From positions 61,202 to 125,201 of the forward strand of contig CANMCY010000006.1 in NCBI GenBank assembly GCA_947496375.1: DNA of 64,000 nucleotides, in the 5' to 3' direction. The position numbers and the translations under genes were made by a program. Of the stretch, positions 23,528 through 31,336 are shown piece after piece. The stretch comes from Flavobacteriales bacterium (GTDB taxonomy: Bacteria > Bacteroidota > Bacteroidia > NS11-12g > UBA955). The notes under the pieces were generated by a model. The model saw only the letters and a program-made list of their open reading frames with translations. It was not told where the DNA came from and did no database searches. Position 1 is the stretch's first letter; the number at the start of each line of letters is the position of its first letter.

Positions 23528-26338
23528 TTAAAAGGTGTAGGAATATCCAAGGGTGATGGTCATACCATTGGTAAATTTGAACAGCGTATTATCACCGGTC
23601 TCATCATACTTTTTGTTTTCGTTGATATCCTGGTAGAAAACGGTTGCCTGTCTTAAAACATCTCCGAAGGTGAGTTTTAGGTTTCCTGCTTTGTTCATGT
23701 TTTTGCCCACCTGAAAGTCAAGAATGCTGCGTCCAAATTCATAAATATCGCTGCCAAAGGGCTGAACATCTTTGGCCACACCAATGTATGCGATTCTGTC
23801 TCCGATTTTATTGAAATTCACGCTTGCCTGCAGTCCTTTTTTGTTCTCAAAGAACAATGAAATGTTGGCAACATAGGGGCTCTGACCCTGCAGTGATCGG
23901 TTTTGGGTACTGTTTGATTGCTTGAACTGAACCGCGCTGTTGATTAATGAAAAATTACCATACAACGACATGTAATTAAATAGTCCCGGCGCCAAATACC
24001 TACCCAGGAATTTCAGGCTTTTTCGCAATTCAAATTCCACACCCTGAATTTCAGCACTGCTCTCGTTCTGATAGCTGAATGTGCGAATACCGGGCTGACT
24101 TGTTTCCAGCGAAAACTCAATGGGGCTGATGATGCGTTTGTGGAAGGCACCCACGCTGAACATATCTTCCTTGCCGGGGAATATCTCATATCGAATATCG
24201 AAATTGTGCAGCAGTGCTCTGTTCAATTGAGTATTTCCAATAATTTCAGAATTCAGGTTAAAGTTGTAGAAACTGAAGGGAGCCATTTCACGCATTTCCG
24301 GGCGATTTACCGTTTTATAATAGGCCATGCGCAGGCCGGTTTTTGCTGAAATAGGTGCAATGATGTTTATGGAAGGGAGCAAGTCTGTATTGGTGTCACC
24401 CTCTGCAAGTCTTTTGCCCAGTTTGTCAAAATAGGCATTTGTAAGATACTGATTGAACCTTTCAACGCGCAGCCCGTAGATCACTTTTAACATCTGATTG
24501 CGGCCGGCAGTTTTGAACAAGGGGTAATGGTGTTCCATCATTAAAAAGCCTGCATTCAATGAGCTATTACCATTATATTCATCGGCATCCACAGAGGTTT
24601 TTTCAATCAGGTAAAGTCCTGATGCACTGATGTTTTCTTCTTTGAGGTCTTCAGCGGGTCGGTTCTTACTGTTAATGGTTTGGTTAACCGGACCGTATAC
24701 AAATTCGCGGCTTTTGAATGTACGTGTGCGAGTTTGTCTGAAAAAACCGTATTTAATATTGTTGGTGATTTTGCCGGTGGTAATGCTATGCTGCATGTCA
24801 ACACTGGCAGAGAATGTGTTTTCGTTTAGGGTTGAGAAGAATCTGCCTGATCCTGAATTGAAAAAGTCATTCAGAACTAATTGTCTGTTGTTTGACTGGG
24901 TATCAATGGTGTATTGTGCAATCCGGAAATCAGGAATTTCGCGGTGCGTATTGCCATAGTTAACGAGCCAGTTGAGCGTATTCTGTTTGGTACCGAAAAC
25001 ATGTGTTCCGTTCAGCTGGGTGCTGGCGAGGCGGTTGTAGTTTACCTGGTTGGAATATCCTTCCGCCCTGAATGCAGGAGGCTCAATCATGTTGTAATAA
25101 CCGCCCCTGAGAATGCTGGCGGCATCATAGTTCAGGGTATACAGGTTTTTCCAGTCAATGCGGTTTCGGTTATTCATCTTGAAACTCAGGTTCACAATAC
25201 CTCCATTCTGCACATTGGAGGTGAATAATTTATCCTCAAAACGGCTTTCAGTGGCGTTGTTTTCAAGGTTCTGCTTATTAATTAAACCATCACTGTATTT
25301 TTGGGTTACCGAATAATTCACACTCATCAGCAAACCGATTTCCCTTTTCTTGGGGAGCTTGAAGGGCACCCCAATGGTGTAGTTAAAACGAGGGGTGAGC
25401 ATGGGTTTTGTGGTGGTAAGATCCCAGTTGTTGTTGAATTTTTTGGATTCTGCTGCCAGAAATTCAGCAGGTTTGTTTTGGTTCATGTTGTCAGAAATGG
25501 CGGGCAATTTGCGGTCTGCACCGGGTATTCCGAAATACTCTGAGGTAGAGGTATTGAACATTTCAATGGGCCTGAGCGTGGTGATGGAGTTATACTGGAA
25601 GCCCAGATTGAAACTTTGGGTTAATTTTTCGGGGATACTTTTGGTGTTAATGCGAATAATACCACCGCCAAAATCGCCCGTCAGGTCAGGTGTGCCGCTT
25701 TTAATAACTACGATATTATCCAGCAGGGTAGCCGGAATAATGTCAAAAGAGAATGCTTTTCTGTCACTTTCTGTGCTGGGCAGGGGAGCGCCGTTCAAAT
25801 AACCGGCATTGTAGCGGTCAAACATACCGCGGATATTGGCAAATTTTCCCTCCATGATGGTGGCACCGGGTATGCGTTTCATCGCATCGGCAGAGGTACG
25901 AATCGTGGTGCGTTTGAAATCTTCGGCTGAAATGGCTTCCACCATCTGAACCGATAATTGCTTGGAGCGGATGGCTCCGGCAATGGTATTTTCTTTTTGC
26001 TTGCGGGCTACACTCACGGTGGCTACCCCCATATCCTTGATGCTGCTGAGCAAAGGATATACAAAGGTTTCCTGGTTTTCAAGAATAACAGCGCTATCGG
26101 TGAATTCCGGAAAAAGGCGGCTTTCAACATGGAAGACATATTTGCCTGCTTTCAGCTTCAACAAAAACAAACCGTCCATATCAGTTCGGCTTGTATCGCT
26201 GCTGCCTACAGCAAAAACCTTGGCGTCTGCTACCGGCCTTCCGTTGTCTGATTGCACCTTTCCGGTGAGGGTTCCCGTTTGAGCTGAGAGGCTGCCGAAA
26301 CTGAATATTAGCAGGGAATAAGCAACAATGCGATTCAT
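23528..26338 (-). CDS. TonB-dependent outer-membrane receptor
   Basis: Outer-membrane active transporter of 936 aa. The signal peptide is residues 1-19 (ending SLSAQ). A carboxypeptidase-regulatory-like domain follows (TGKVQSDNGRPVADAKVF, ~25-100). The plug domain covers ~110-235 (KQLSVQMVEAISAEDFKR, AFSFDIIPATLLDNIVVIKS, LTGDFGGGIIRINTKS). The rest is a beta-barrel ending in the terminal aromatic strand LGYSYTF. There is no adjacent SusD, so it is not a classical glycan-uptake pair. The nearby beta-helix protein and cobalamin enzyme are the only context for a substrate, and neither is decisive. Confidence 0.92.
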   Translation of the reverse strand: MNRIVAYSLLIFSFGSLSAQTGTLTGKVQSDNGRPVADAKVFAVGSSDTSRTDMDGLFLLKLKAGKYVFHVESRLFPEFTDSAVILENQETFVYPLLSSIKDMGVATVSVARKQKENTIAGAIRSKQLSVQMVEAISAEDFKRTTIRTSADAMKRIPGATIMEGKFANIRGMFDRYNAGYLNGAPLPSTESDRKAFSFDIIPATLLDNIVVIKSGTPDLTGDFGGGIIRINTKSIPEKLTQSFNLGFQYNSITTLRPIEMFNTSTSEYFGIPGADRKLPAISDNMNQNKPAEFLAAESKKFNNNWDLTTTKPMLTPRFNYTIGVPFKLPKKREIGLLMSVNYSVTQKYSDGLINKQNLENNATESRFEDKLFTSNVQNGGIVNLSFKMNNRNRIDWKNLYTLNYDAASILRGGYYNMIEPPAFRAEGYSNQVNYNRLASTQLNGTHVFGTKQNTLNWLVNYGNTHREIPDFRIAQYTIDTQSNNRQLVLNDFFNSGSGRFFSTLNENTFSASVDMQHSITTGKITNNIKYGFFRQTRTRTFKSREFVYGPVNQTINSKNRPAEDLKEENISASGLYLIEKTSVDADEYNGNSSLNAGFLMMEHHYPLFKTAGRNQMLKVIYGLRVERFNQYLTNAYFDKLGKRLAEGDTNTDLLPSINIIAPISAKTGLRMAYYKTVNRPEMREMAPFSFYNFNLNSEIIGNTQLNRALLHNFDIRYEIFPGKEDMFSVGAFHKRIISPIEFSLETSQPGIRTFSYQNESSAEIQGVEFELRKSLKFLGRYLAPGLFNYMSLYGNFSLINSAVQFKQSNSTQNRSLQGQSPYVANISLFFENKKGLQASVNFNKIGDRIAYIGVAKDVQPFGSDIYEFGRSILDFQVGKNMNKAGNLKLTFGDVLRQATVFYQDINENKKYDETGDNTLFKFTNGMTITLGYSYTF

Positions 26339-26369
26339 AATCTCGTTTGAGTAATTCTTTCTTCAAAAC

Positions 26370-26384
26370 AACCCCGTCGGGGTT
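26370..26384. promoter_or_regulatory. Perfect palindrome upstream of the TonB receptor
   Basis: AACCCCG-T-CGGGGTT, 15 nt, lies 32 bp before the ATG on the minus strand. It could be a repressor or activator site, or a hairpin in the leader. No known consensus is recognised. Confidence 0.4.
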
Positions 26385-26460
26385 ACCCAAGTATTACCAT
26401 GAGTTTAAGATTACGTAGTTTTACGCAAACATAAAGTTAATGTAAAATTAACAATAGGTA

Positions 26461-27456
26461 TTAAAAAAGCTGTCTGCTCAATTGACCAAAAACCAAGGCA
26501 GTATTGGCATTGGAGTATAAAACTTTGTACACCGCCTCGATAATCGGTGCAGGGATATTTTTTTCGTTACAAATGGGGTAAATGCTGCCGGTAGCATAGT
26601 ATCCTTCAGCAATCATATTCATTTCAAGTTGGGCACTTTTAACGCTGTATCCTTTGCCCAGCATATTGCCAAAAGTGCGGTTTCTGCTAAACTGACTGTA
26701 GCAGGTAACCAGCAAATCGCCGAGGTAGGCGGCATCTTTCACATCGCGGTGGGTTTCGTGTAGGGCTTCCAGAAACGACTCCATTTCCCGTAGTGCAGCA
26801 CCCGTATAAACGGCATGAAAATTATCGCCGTAGCCCAGTCCGTGAGCAATGCCCGCGCCTATGGCATAAATGTTTTTGAGTACTGCCGCATATTCTGCCC
26901 CATACAGGTCATTATTAATGCAGGTATTGATGTAGCGACATTGAACCAAAGATTCTATTTGCGCTGCCAGTGCATTTTCTGTGGCTGAAAGAGTTAGGTA
27001 GCTTAGCTTTTCAAGGGCTACTTCTTCTGCGTGGCAGGGTCCCGCAATCAAACCGATGTTTTCCGGTGAAATGCCATGTCGGCTCTCCAGATACCGGGCT
27101 ATCACCAATCGGGTTGTAGGGTCTACGCCTTTAACGGCTGAAATGTAGATCTTGTTTTTTGGCAGTGAAATGTTCTGCAGGGCTTCGTGCAGAAAAGCAG
27201 ATGGAACCGCAAGAATAATAGCATCGCATTGTTCAATTATGGATTGAAGATCACCGTGCAGGGATACTTTTTGCAGGTTTATTTTTACGGAAGACAGATA
27301 CCGTGGATTGTGGTGAAATTCTTTGATATAGTCCAGGGTTTCGCTGTTACGAATCCACCACCTAACTGAAACCTGGGGCTTTTCGGATATGATTTTTACC
27401 AGGGCGGTAGCCCAGCTGCCACTGCCAATGATTCCGATTTGATTCAAGTTCCCCAT
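26461..27456 (-). CDS. gpsA: Glycerol-3-phosphate dehydrogenase [NAD(P)+]
   Basis: Cytoplasmic enzyme of 331 aa that makes sn-glycerol 3-phosphate from dihydroxyacetone phosphate for phospholipid synthesis. The NAD(P) motif IGIIGSGSWATAL is at residues 7-19. ILAVPSAFLHEAL (~77), the AVKGVDP segment, IAGPCHAEEVALEK (~140) and the catalytic Lys of YAAVLKNIYAIGAGIAHGLG (~190-210) are all in family order. SFLEALH and SRNRTFG follow. The ATG at 27456 lies 11 bases after TACTTTTG. Confidence 0.95.
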   Translation of the reverse strand: MGNLNQIGIIGSGSWATALVKIISEKPQVSVRWWIRNSETLDYIKEFHHNPRYLSSVKINLQKVSLHGDLQSIIEQCDAIILAVPSAFLHEALQNISLPKNKIYISAVKGVDPTTRLVIARYLESRHGISPENIGLIAGPCHAEEVALEKLSYLTLSATENALAAQIESLVQCRYINTCINNDLYGAEYAAVLKNIYAIGAGIAHGLGYGDNFHAVYTGAALREMESFLEALHETHRDVKDAAYLGDLLVTCYSQFSRNRTFGNMLGKGYSVKSAQLEMNMIAEGYYATGSIYPICNEKNIPAPIIEAVYKVLYSNANTALVFGQLSRQLF

Positions 27457-27467
27457 GTTCCTAACCG

Positions 27468-27475
27468 CAAAAGTA
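27468..27475 (-). promoter_or_regulatory. TAnnTTTG promoter box for gpsA
   Basis: TACTTTTG on the minus strand, 11 nt before the gpsA ATG and within the 53-bp gap after bcp. Confidence 0.5.
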
Positions 27476-27509
27476 CGGAAGTAAAGGGATTAACACTAAA
27501 ATAAAGGAC

Positions 27510-27965
27510 TTACTTCAGGATCTGTGCCGCATGCTTTGCGGTTTCCACCTTCTCGATTACTTCGCTGATTATTCCCTTTTCATCGATGATGAACGTGGTA
27601 CGCGCTATTCCCATGTATTTTCTACCATACATGCTTTTTTCTACCCAAACCCCATAATCTGTAGCTACTTTGTTGTCGGTATCAGCCAGCAGAGCAAAAG
27701 GGAGTTCGTACTTGGCTATAAATTTCTGGTGTTTCTTTTCGTTATCGGGGCTCACACCCAAAATGGCATAACCCTGTTTCAGGAGGGCGTCATAGTTATC
27801 GCGAAGGCTGCATGCTTCAGCAGTGCAACCGGGGGTGTCGTCTTTGGGATAGAAATATAAAACCAGCTTTTTGCCTGCAAAATCATTCAGGGTAAGGGTC
27901 TGGCCATTTTGGTCGGGTGCGCTGAACGCAGGGGCTTTGTCTCCGGGTTTAAGATTCATACTCAT
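27510..27965 (-). CDS. bcp: Thioredoxin-dependent thiol peroxidase, Bcp/PrxQ
   Basis: Peroxiredoxin of 151 aa that reduces peroxides using thioredoxin. The peroxidatic Cys is Cys47 and the resolving Cys is Cys52 in KDDTPGCTAEACSLRD, the C-x4-C arrangement of the PrxQ class. PGDKAPAFSAPDQNG at the start and GIARTTFIIDEKG near 121 match the fold. No signal peptide, so cytoplasmic. ATG at 27959 is an alternative start. A thioredoxin reductase is encoded at 49123. Confidence 0.95.
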   Translation of the reverse strand: MSMNLKPGDKAPAFSAPDQNGQTLTLNDFAGKKLVLYFYPKDDTPGCTAEACSLRDNYDALLKQGYAILGVSPDNEKKHQKFIAKYELPFALLADTDNKVATDYGVWVEKSMYGRKYMGIARTTFIIDEKGIISEVIEKVETAKHAAQILK

Positions 27966-27998
27966 TAAACAAAAAAAATGAAATTTGGTTTAAAACAG

Positions 27999-28024
27999 AA
28001 AGGAGATGATTTCTCATCTCCTTT
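27999..28024 (-). terminator. Hairpin ending the YKSEAD/LytTR/micropeptide unit
   Basis: AAAGGAGATGA-TTTC-TCATCTCCTTT, an 11-bp perfect stem. On the minus strand it is followed by a moderately T-rich stretch (CTGTTTTAAA). It lies 5 bp after the micropeptide stop, which supports that small gene as a transcribed unit. Confidence 0.65.
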
Positions 28025-28029
28025 CATGC

Positions 28030-28113
28030 TCATTTTCGGGGGCCGTTATTGCGTCCACCGCCGGAAGGTCTTCCTGTTGTGGAAGGATACCCCGGATTGT
28101 TTTTTGTTCCCAT
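28030..28113 (-). CDS. 27-aa Gly/Asn/Pro-rich micropeptide
   Basis: A short reading frame ATG to TGA that encodes 27 residues: MGTKNNPGYPSTTGRPSG, then GGRNNGPRK. It is basic, has no hydrophobic segment and is unlikely to be membrane-bound. Support comes from position. It lies 67 bp after the LytTR-like gene on the same strand, and a perfect hairpin follows its stop immediately. I have a vague recollection of similar very short NNP...STTG...GGR peptides in Bacteroidota genomes, but cannot confirm it. Function unknown. Confidence 0.5.
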   Translation of the reverse strand: MGTKNNPGYPSTTGRPSGGGRNNGPRK

Positions 28114-28180
28114 AAAAATATTTATGTACTACAAATCAAAGTTGATTTGCTATAAATTTCTTGAAGAAAGGAACGAAACA

Positions 28181-28750
28181 TCAATTTATGGAATGAAAGT
28201 TATCAGAAAGCCATTCATAATGTCGATTAACTAAAGTTTTGAAATTATTAGTCACAGTAATTTTTTCTTCGGGTATGTGCTTGCTGATTAATTCATTACC
28301 ATGTTGATTGTATTTGATCGTATTAATAATGGTAAATCTATTGGCTCTGCAAAGAAAAGGGTGGCCTCGAAATATTTCTTTGAGTAATTTAGTAAAATTC
28401 GCATATACCTTTATTTTATCAGTGCGGTATCCGACGCCATCTATTGAGGTTTTTTCTTTTTCGAGATGTATTATCATTTCTTTCTGGTCAGATATAATTT
28501 TAATAATGTCTCCGGCTTGAATAAGAAAGGAGCATTGCTTGCCTAAATGGTAACTTTGAATTTTGAATTTTTGATCTGCAAATTTTACACCGAAAGCGGA
28601 TAATATTAAATTTGCTTTGTAAGCTGGGGACTTTAAATAATCATTTTCATTTTTCAAATCCAATGACCATTGGAAAAAAGCCTTGAGTTCCTTATCCGTT
28701 TTTCCTAACTCGTTTAGCTTTTTTTTAAGATAATCAGTTAACTCCAACAT
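28181..28750 (-). CDS. LytTR-like DNA-binding domain protein
   Basis: Cytoplasmic protein of 189 aa, AT-rich compared with neighbours. The last ~105 residues resemble a LytTR DNA-binding domain: IIKIISDQKEMIIHLEKEK (start strands), TKLLKEIFRGHPFLCRANRF (helix then the usual F-x-R strand), TIINTIKYNQHGNEL and ITVTNNFKTLVNRHYEWL. It lacks a response-regulator receiver domain; the first ~80 residues are helical and unassigned. It begins 12 bp after the YKSEAD repeat gene stop, so both are probably cotranscribed. The match is by motif rhythm, not by strong identity. Confidence 0.65.
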   Translation of the reverse strand: MLELTDYLKKKLNELGKTDKELKAFFQWSLDLKNENDYLKSPAYKANLILSAFGVKFADQKFKIQSYHLGKQCSFLIQAGDIIKIISDQKEMIIHLEKEKTSIDGVGYRTDKIKVYANFTKLLKEIFRGHPFLCRANRFTIINTIKYNQHGNELISKHIPEEKITVTNNFKTLVNRHYEWLSDNFHSIN

Positions 28751-28762
28751 CTTTATTTTGGA

Positions 28763-29071
28763 TTATTTCATCCCCGCTTCACTCTTGTATTTGGTGATGT
28801 AAATCTTCAGCGTAGCTTCACTTTTGTATTTGGTGAAAAATACTTTCCAGTCGGCTTCGCTTTTGTATTGTGTCCAGAACCAGATACCGCTGTAGGGTTT
28901 GGCCTCGCTCTTATATTGGGTTTCGTACACAATCATATCCGCCTCGCTTTTGTAATCGGTTACGAAGATTATTTTATCGGCTTCACTTTTGTAGGATGTC
29001 TTGTACACCTTTTGTGCCATGGCTTTTTGGCCCAAAAAGATCAGAACGGAAAGTATGATTATATTTTTCAT
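28763..29071 (-). CDS. Exported six-repeat YKSEAD protein (DUF6150-like)
   Basis: Small exported protein of 102 aa. Residues 1-20 are a signal peptide. The mature protein is almost wholly six copies of a 13-residue unit, K/I-V/I-Y/F-x-T-x-YKSEA-x-x, at about 21-33, 34-46, 47-62 (with a 3-residue insertion), 63-75, 76-88 and 89-101. The pattern alternates a beta-strand with an invariant YKSEA turn, so it probably folds as a small repeat of strands. It matches what I remember of the DUF6150 family (also called Septknot in Pfam). No catalytic residue stands out. Function unknown. Confidence 0.8.
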   Translation of the reverse strand: MKNIIILSVLIFLGQKAMAQKVYKTSYKSEADKIIFVTDYKSEADMIVYETQYKSEAKPYSGIWFWTQYKSEADWKVFFTKYKSEATLKIYITKYKSEAGMK

Positions 29072-29116
29072 AGTTACTAATATAGGTAAAAAAAATGAGA
29101 ATTACAAATAAAACGG

Positions 29117-31336
29117 TTAGAGCTTCTCTAAAATGTATTCTGCCATTCGTCTGTACAGGTGGTACTGACCGTTCCTGTCGCCGATGCCATGATTGCGGTT
29201 GGGATAAACTTCCGCATCATAGCGCACACCGGCTTTGATCATGGCGTTAATCATTTCGGCGCTGTTTTGCCAGTGCACGTTGTCATCACCGGTGCCATGG
29301 ATGAGCAGGTAATTCCCCTTGATGTTTTTCACAAACTGAATGGGAGAGTTTTCGTCATATCCCCCTGGATTTTCTGAGGGTTTGCGCAGAAATCGTTCGG
29401 TGTAGATATTGTCATAATACCGCCAGCTGGTAACCGGTGCAACGGCCACTGCTGTTTTAAAAACATCGGCGCTTTTGGTAATGCAGAGACTGCTCATGTA
29501 ACCGCCAAAACTCCATCCCCAGATGCCAATGCGGTCATTGTCCACATACGGTAATTTGCCCAACCAGCGTGCAGCAGAAGTCTGGTCGGTGTGTTCCAGT
29601 TTACCCAGGTTCAGGTAGGTGCATTTTTTAAATACTTCACCCCTGTGGCCTGTTCCGCGGCCATCGAAGCTCACCACAATATAACCTTTCTGCGTGAGGT
29701 ACTGATGGTAGAGATAGTTTCGTCCGCCCCAGCTGTTTCTCACGGTATTGGCCCCGGGTCCGCCATACACAAACATCAGCACTGGGTATTTTTTATTTGG
29801 GTCGAAATCATGGGGTTTCATTATCCAGTAGTGCAGAGAAACACCGCTGTCTGTGGTGGCCATGCCAAATTCGCTTCTGCCAAAGGCATAGTTTTCAATG
29901 GTTTTTTTGGCTTCGGCATTGTCTTCCAGTATCCTGGGCTTGTTGTTGAGGGTTGATTTTGTAAATTCTTTCAGTAAAAAAGCCGATGGCTCACCAAAAC
30001 GGCTGTGAGCATCGATGTAAAATCTGCCTCCGTTCAGCACAGATACACTGTGATGGCCCGGTTCCGGGGTAATGGCTGTCTTTTTCTTACCGCTCAGGTC
30101 AATGCTGTAGCAATGGTCCTCTGTGGGTGAAATTTCGCTGCTGTTAAAGTATATCAGCCCGGTGGTCTCATTGACGTGGTTAATCCCCAAAACATCATAA
30201 TTGCCGCGGGTTACGGGTTTTTCCGAAAATTGATTCAGTACTTTGGTGGGGGTATAACGGTAAATATGATTGTACCCGTTCTTTTCCGAAGTGGTAATAA
30301 ATCCGGGAGAATTTTTGAAGAAATACAGATTGTCGTGAATATCAATGTAGGTTTTGCTCTTTTCAGACAGCACCGTTAAGACCGCGCCGGTTTTGGCATT
30401 GGCAAACAGTAGTTTCCATTCGTTTTGGGTGCGGTTCAGCCATTGAATGCTTAACTGTCCTGGCACCTGAGTCCATAGGATTCTGGGCAGATACTGGTCT
30501 CCGGCGGCAATGTTTGCTTTGATTCTTTTATCCGTTCCGGGTTCGTGCACATACACTTCAACTACTGAATTGTCTTCTCCTGCTTTGGGATATTTCCAGC
30601 GTTCCTGCGATGGATAAAGTCCGCTAAACATATCCATGCTGAATTCCTTTACCCCAGTTTCATCAAAGCGGTAATAGGCAAGATATTTACTGTCGGGCGA
30701 CCACTCAAAACCCCTGCTCATGCTGAATTCCTCCTCATACACCCAGTCTACGGCGCCGTAAATAATGCTATTCTTTTGTCCGTCTGTGGTCACCGCTTTT
30801 TCTACCATGTTTTTCAGGTCAAACGTGTACAGGTTATTGTCGCGCACATAGGCCAGATAGCGGTTGTCGGGGCTCAACTCCGGATACATGGCTTTCTGCT
30901 CGCTGATTTTCAGGGAATTTCCATTGGTTAAGTCCACCAGAAAAACAAGGGATTTTGTACTGTGGCGGTAAATGGATTCTGTGGCAGCTGTAATCACCAG
31001 GTATTTCTCATCCCGGGAGAATGTGTAGCGGTCCGGTACTAAATCGATGGTGGTTTCTGAGCTTCTGATGATAATTCCGGCACTGTCTCCGTTCGATAAC
31101 TTGCGCTTGATAATGCGCCAGCGGGGGGCAGGGGTGCCGGGTTTGGGCCATCCATTGGATTCGGTAATCAGTTCTGTGTAATGCAACCCATCATTCATCA
31201 CGTTAAATCCGGCGATGCCTGAGGTTTTAAAAGTCCCTTTCAAAAATATATCTTCCAGGGTAAAAGGAGATTTTTGGGCAAAACCAGAAAGACAAATTAA
31301 TGCTTGGGAAAGTACAATAAGCTTTTTCACAATCAT
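29117..31336 (-). CDS. S9 family dipeptidyl peptidase (DPP4-like)
   Basis: Exported serine peptidase of 739 aa that probably removes N-terminal dipeptides from peptides. Signal peptide at 1-20 (LSGFAQ end). Residues ~90-480 form a beta-propeller (DPPIV N-terminal domain; ALSPDNRYLAYVRDNN-type blades, and YEEEF with a double Glu near 205 as in DPP4). The catalytic domain is ~500-739. The nucleophile is in WGWSFGGYMSS (Ser ~608), the Asp is in TGDDNVHW (~684) and the His is in NRNHGIGD (~714). The start overlaps the kup stop by 4 bp (ATGA). It could feed amino-acid catabolism or peptide nutrition. Confidence 0.93.
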   Translation of the reverse strand: MIVKKLIVLSQALICLSGFAQKSPFTLEDIFLKGTFKTSGIAGFNVMNDGLHYTELITESNGWPKPGTPAPRWRIIKRKLSNGDSAGIIIRSSETTIDLVPDRYTFSRDEKYLVITAATESIYRHSTKSLVFLVDLTNGNSLKISEQKAMYPELSPDNRYLAYVRDNNLYTFDLKNMVEKAVTTDGQKNSIIYGAVDWVYEEEFSMSRGFEWSPDSKYLAYYRFDETGVKEFSMDMFSGLYPSQERWKYPKAGEDNSVVEVYVHEPGTDKRIKANIAAGDQYLPRILWTQVPGQLSIQWLNRTQNEWKLLFANAKTGAVLTVLSEKSKTYIDIHDNLYFFKNSPGFITTSEKNGYNHIYRYTPTKVLNQFSEKPVTRGNYDVLGINHVNETTGLIYFNSSEISPTEDHCYSIDLSGKKKTAITPEPGHHSVSVLNGGRFYIDAHSRFGEPSAFLLKEFTKSTLNNKPRILEDNAEAKKTIENYAFGRSEFGMATTDSGVSLHYWIMKPHDFDPNKKYPVLMFVYGGPGANTVRNSWGGRNYLYHQYLTQKGYIVVSFDGRGTGHRGEVFKKCTYLNLGKLEHTDQTSAARWLGKLPYVDNDRIGIWGWSFGGYMSSLCITKSADVFKTAVAVAPVTSWRYYDNIYTERFLRKPSENPGGYDENSPIQFVKNIKGNYLLIHGTGDDNVHWQNSAEMINAMIKAGVRYDAEVYPNRNHGIGDRNGQYHLYRRMAEYILEKL

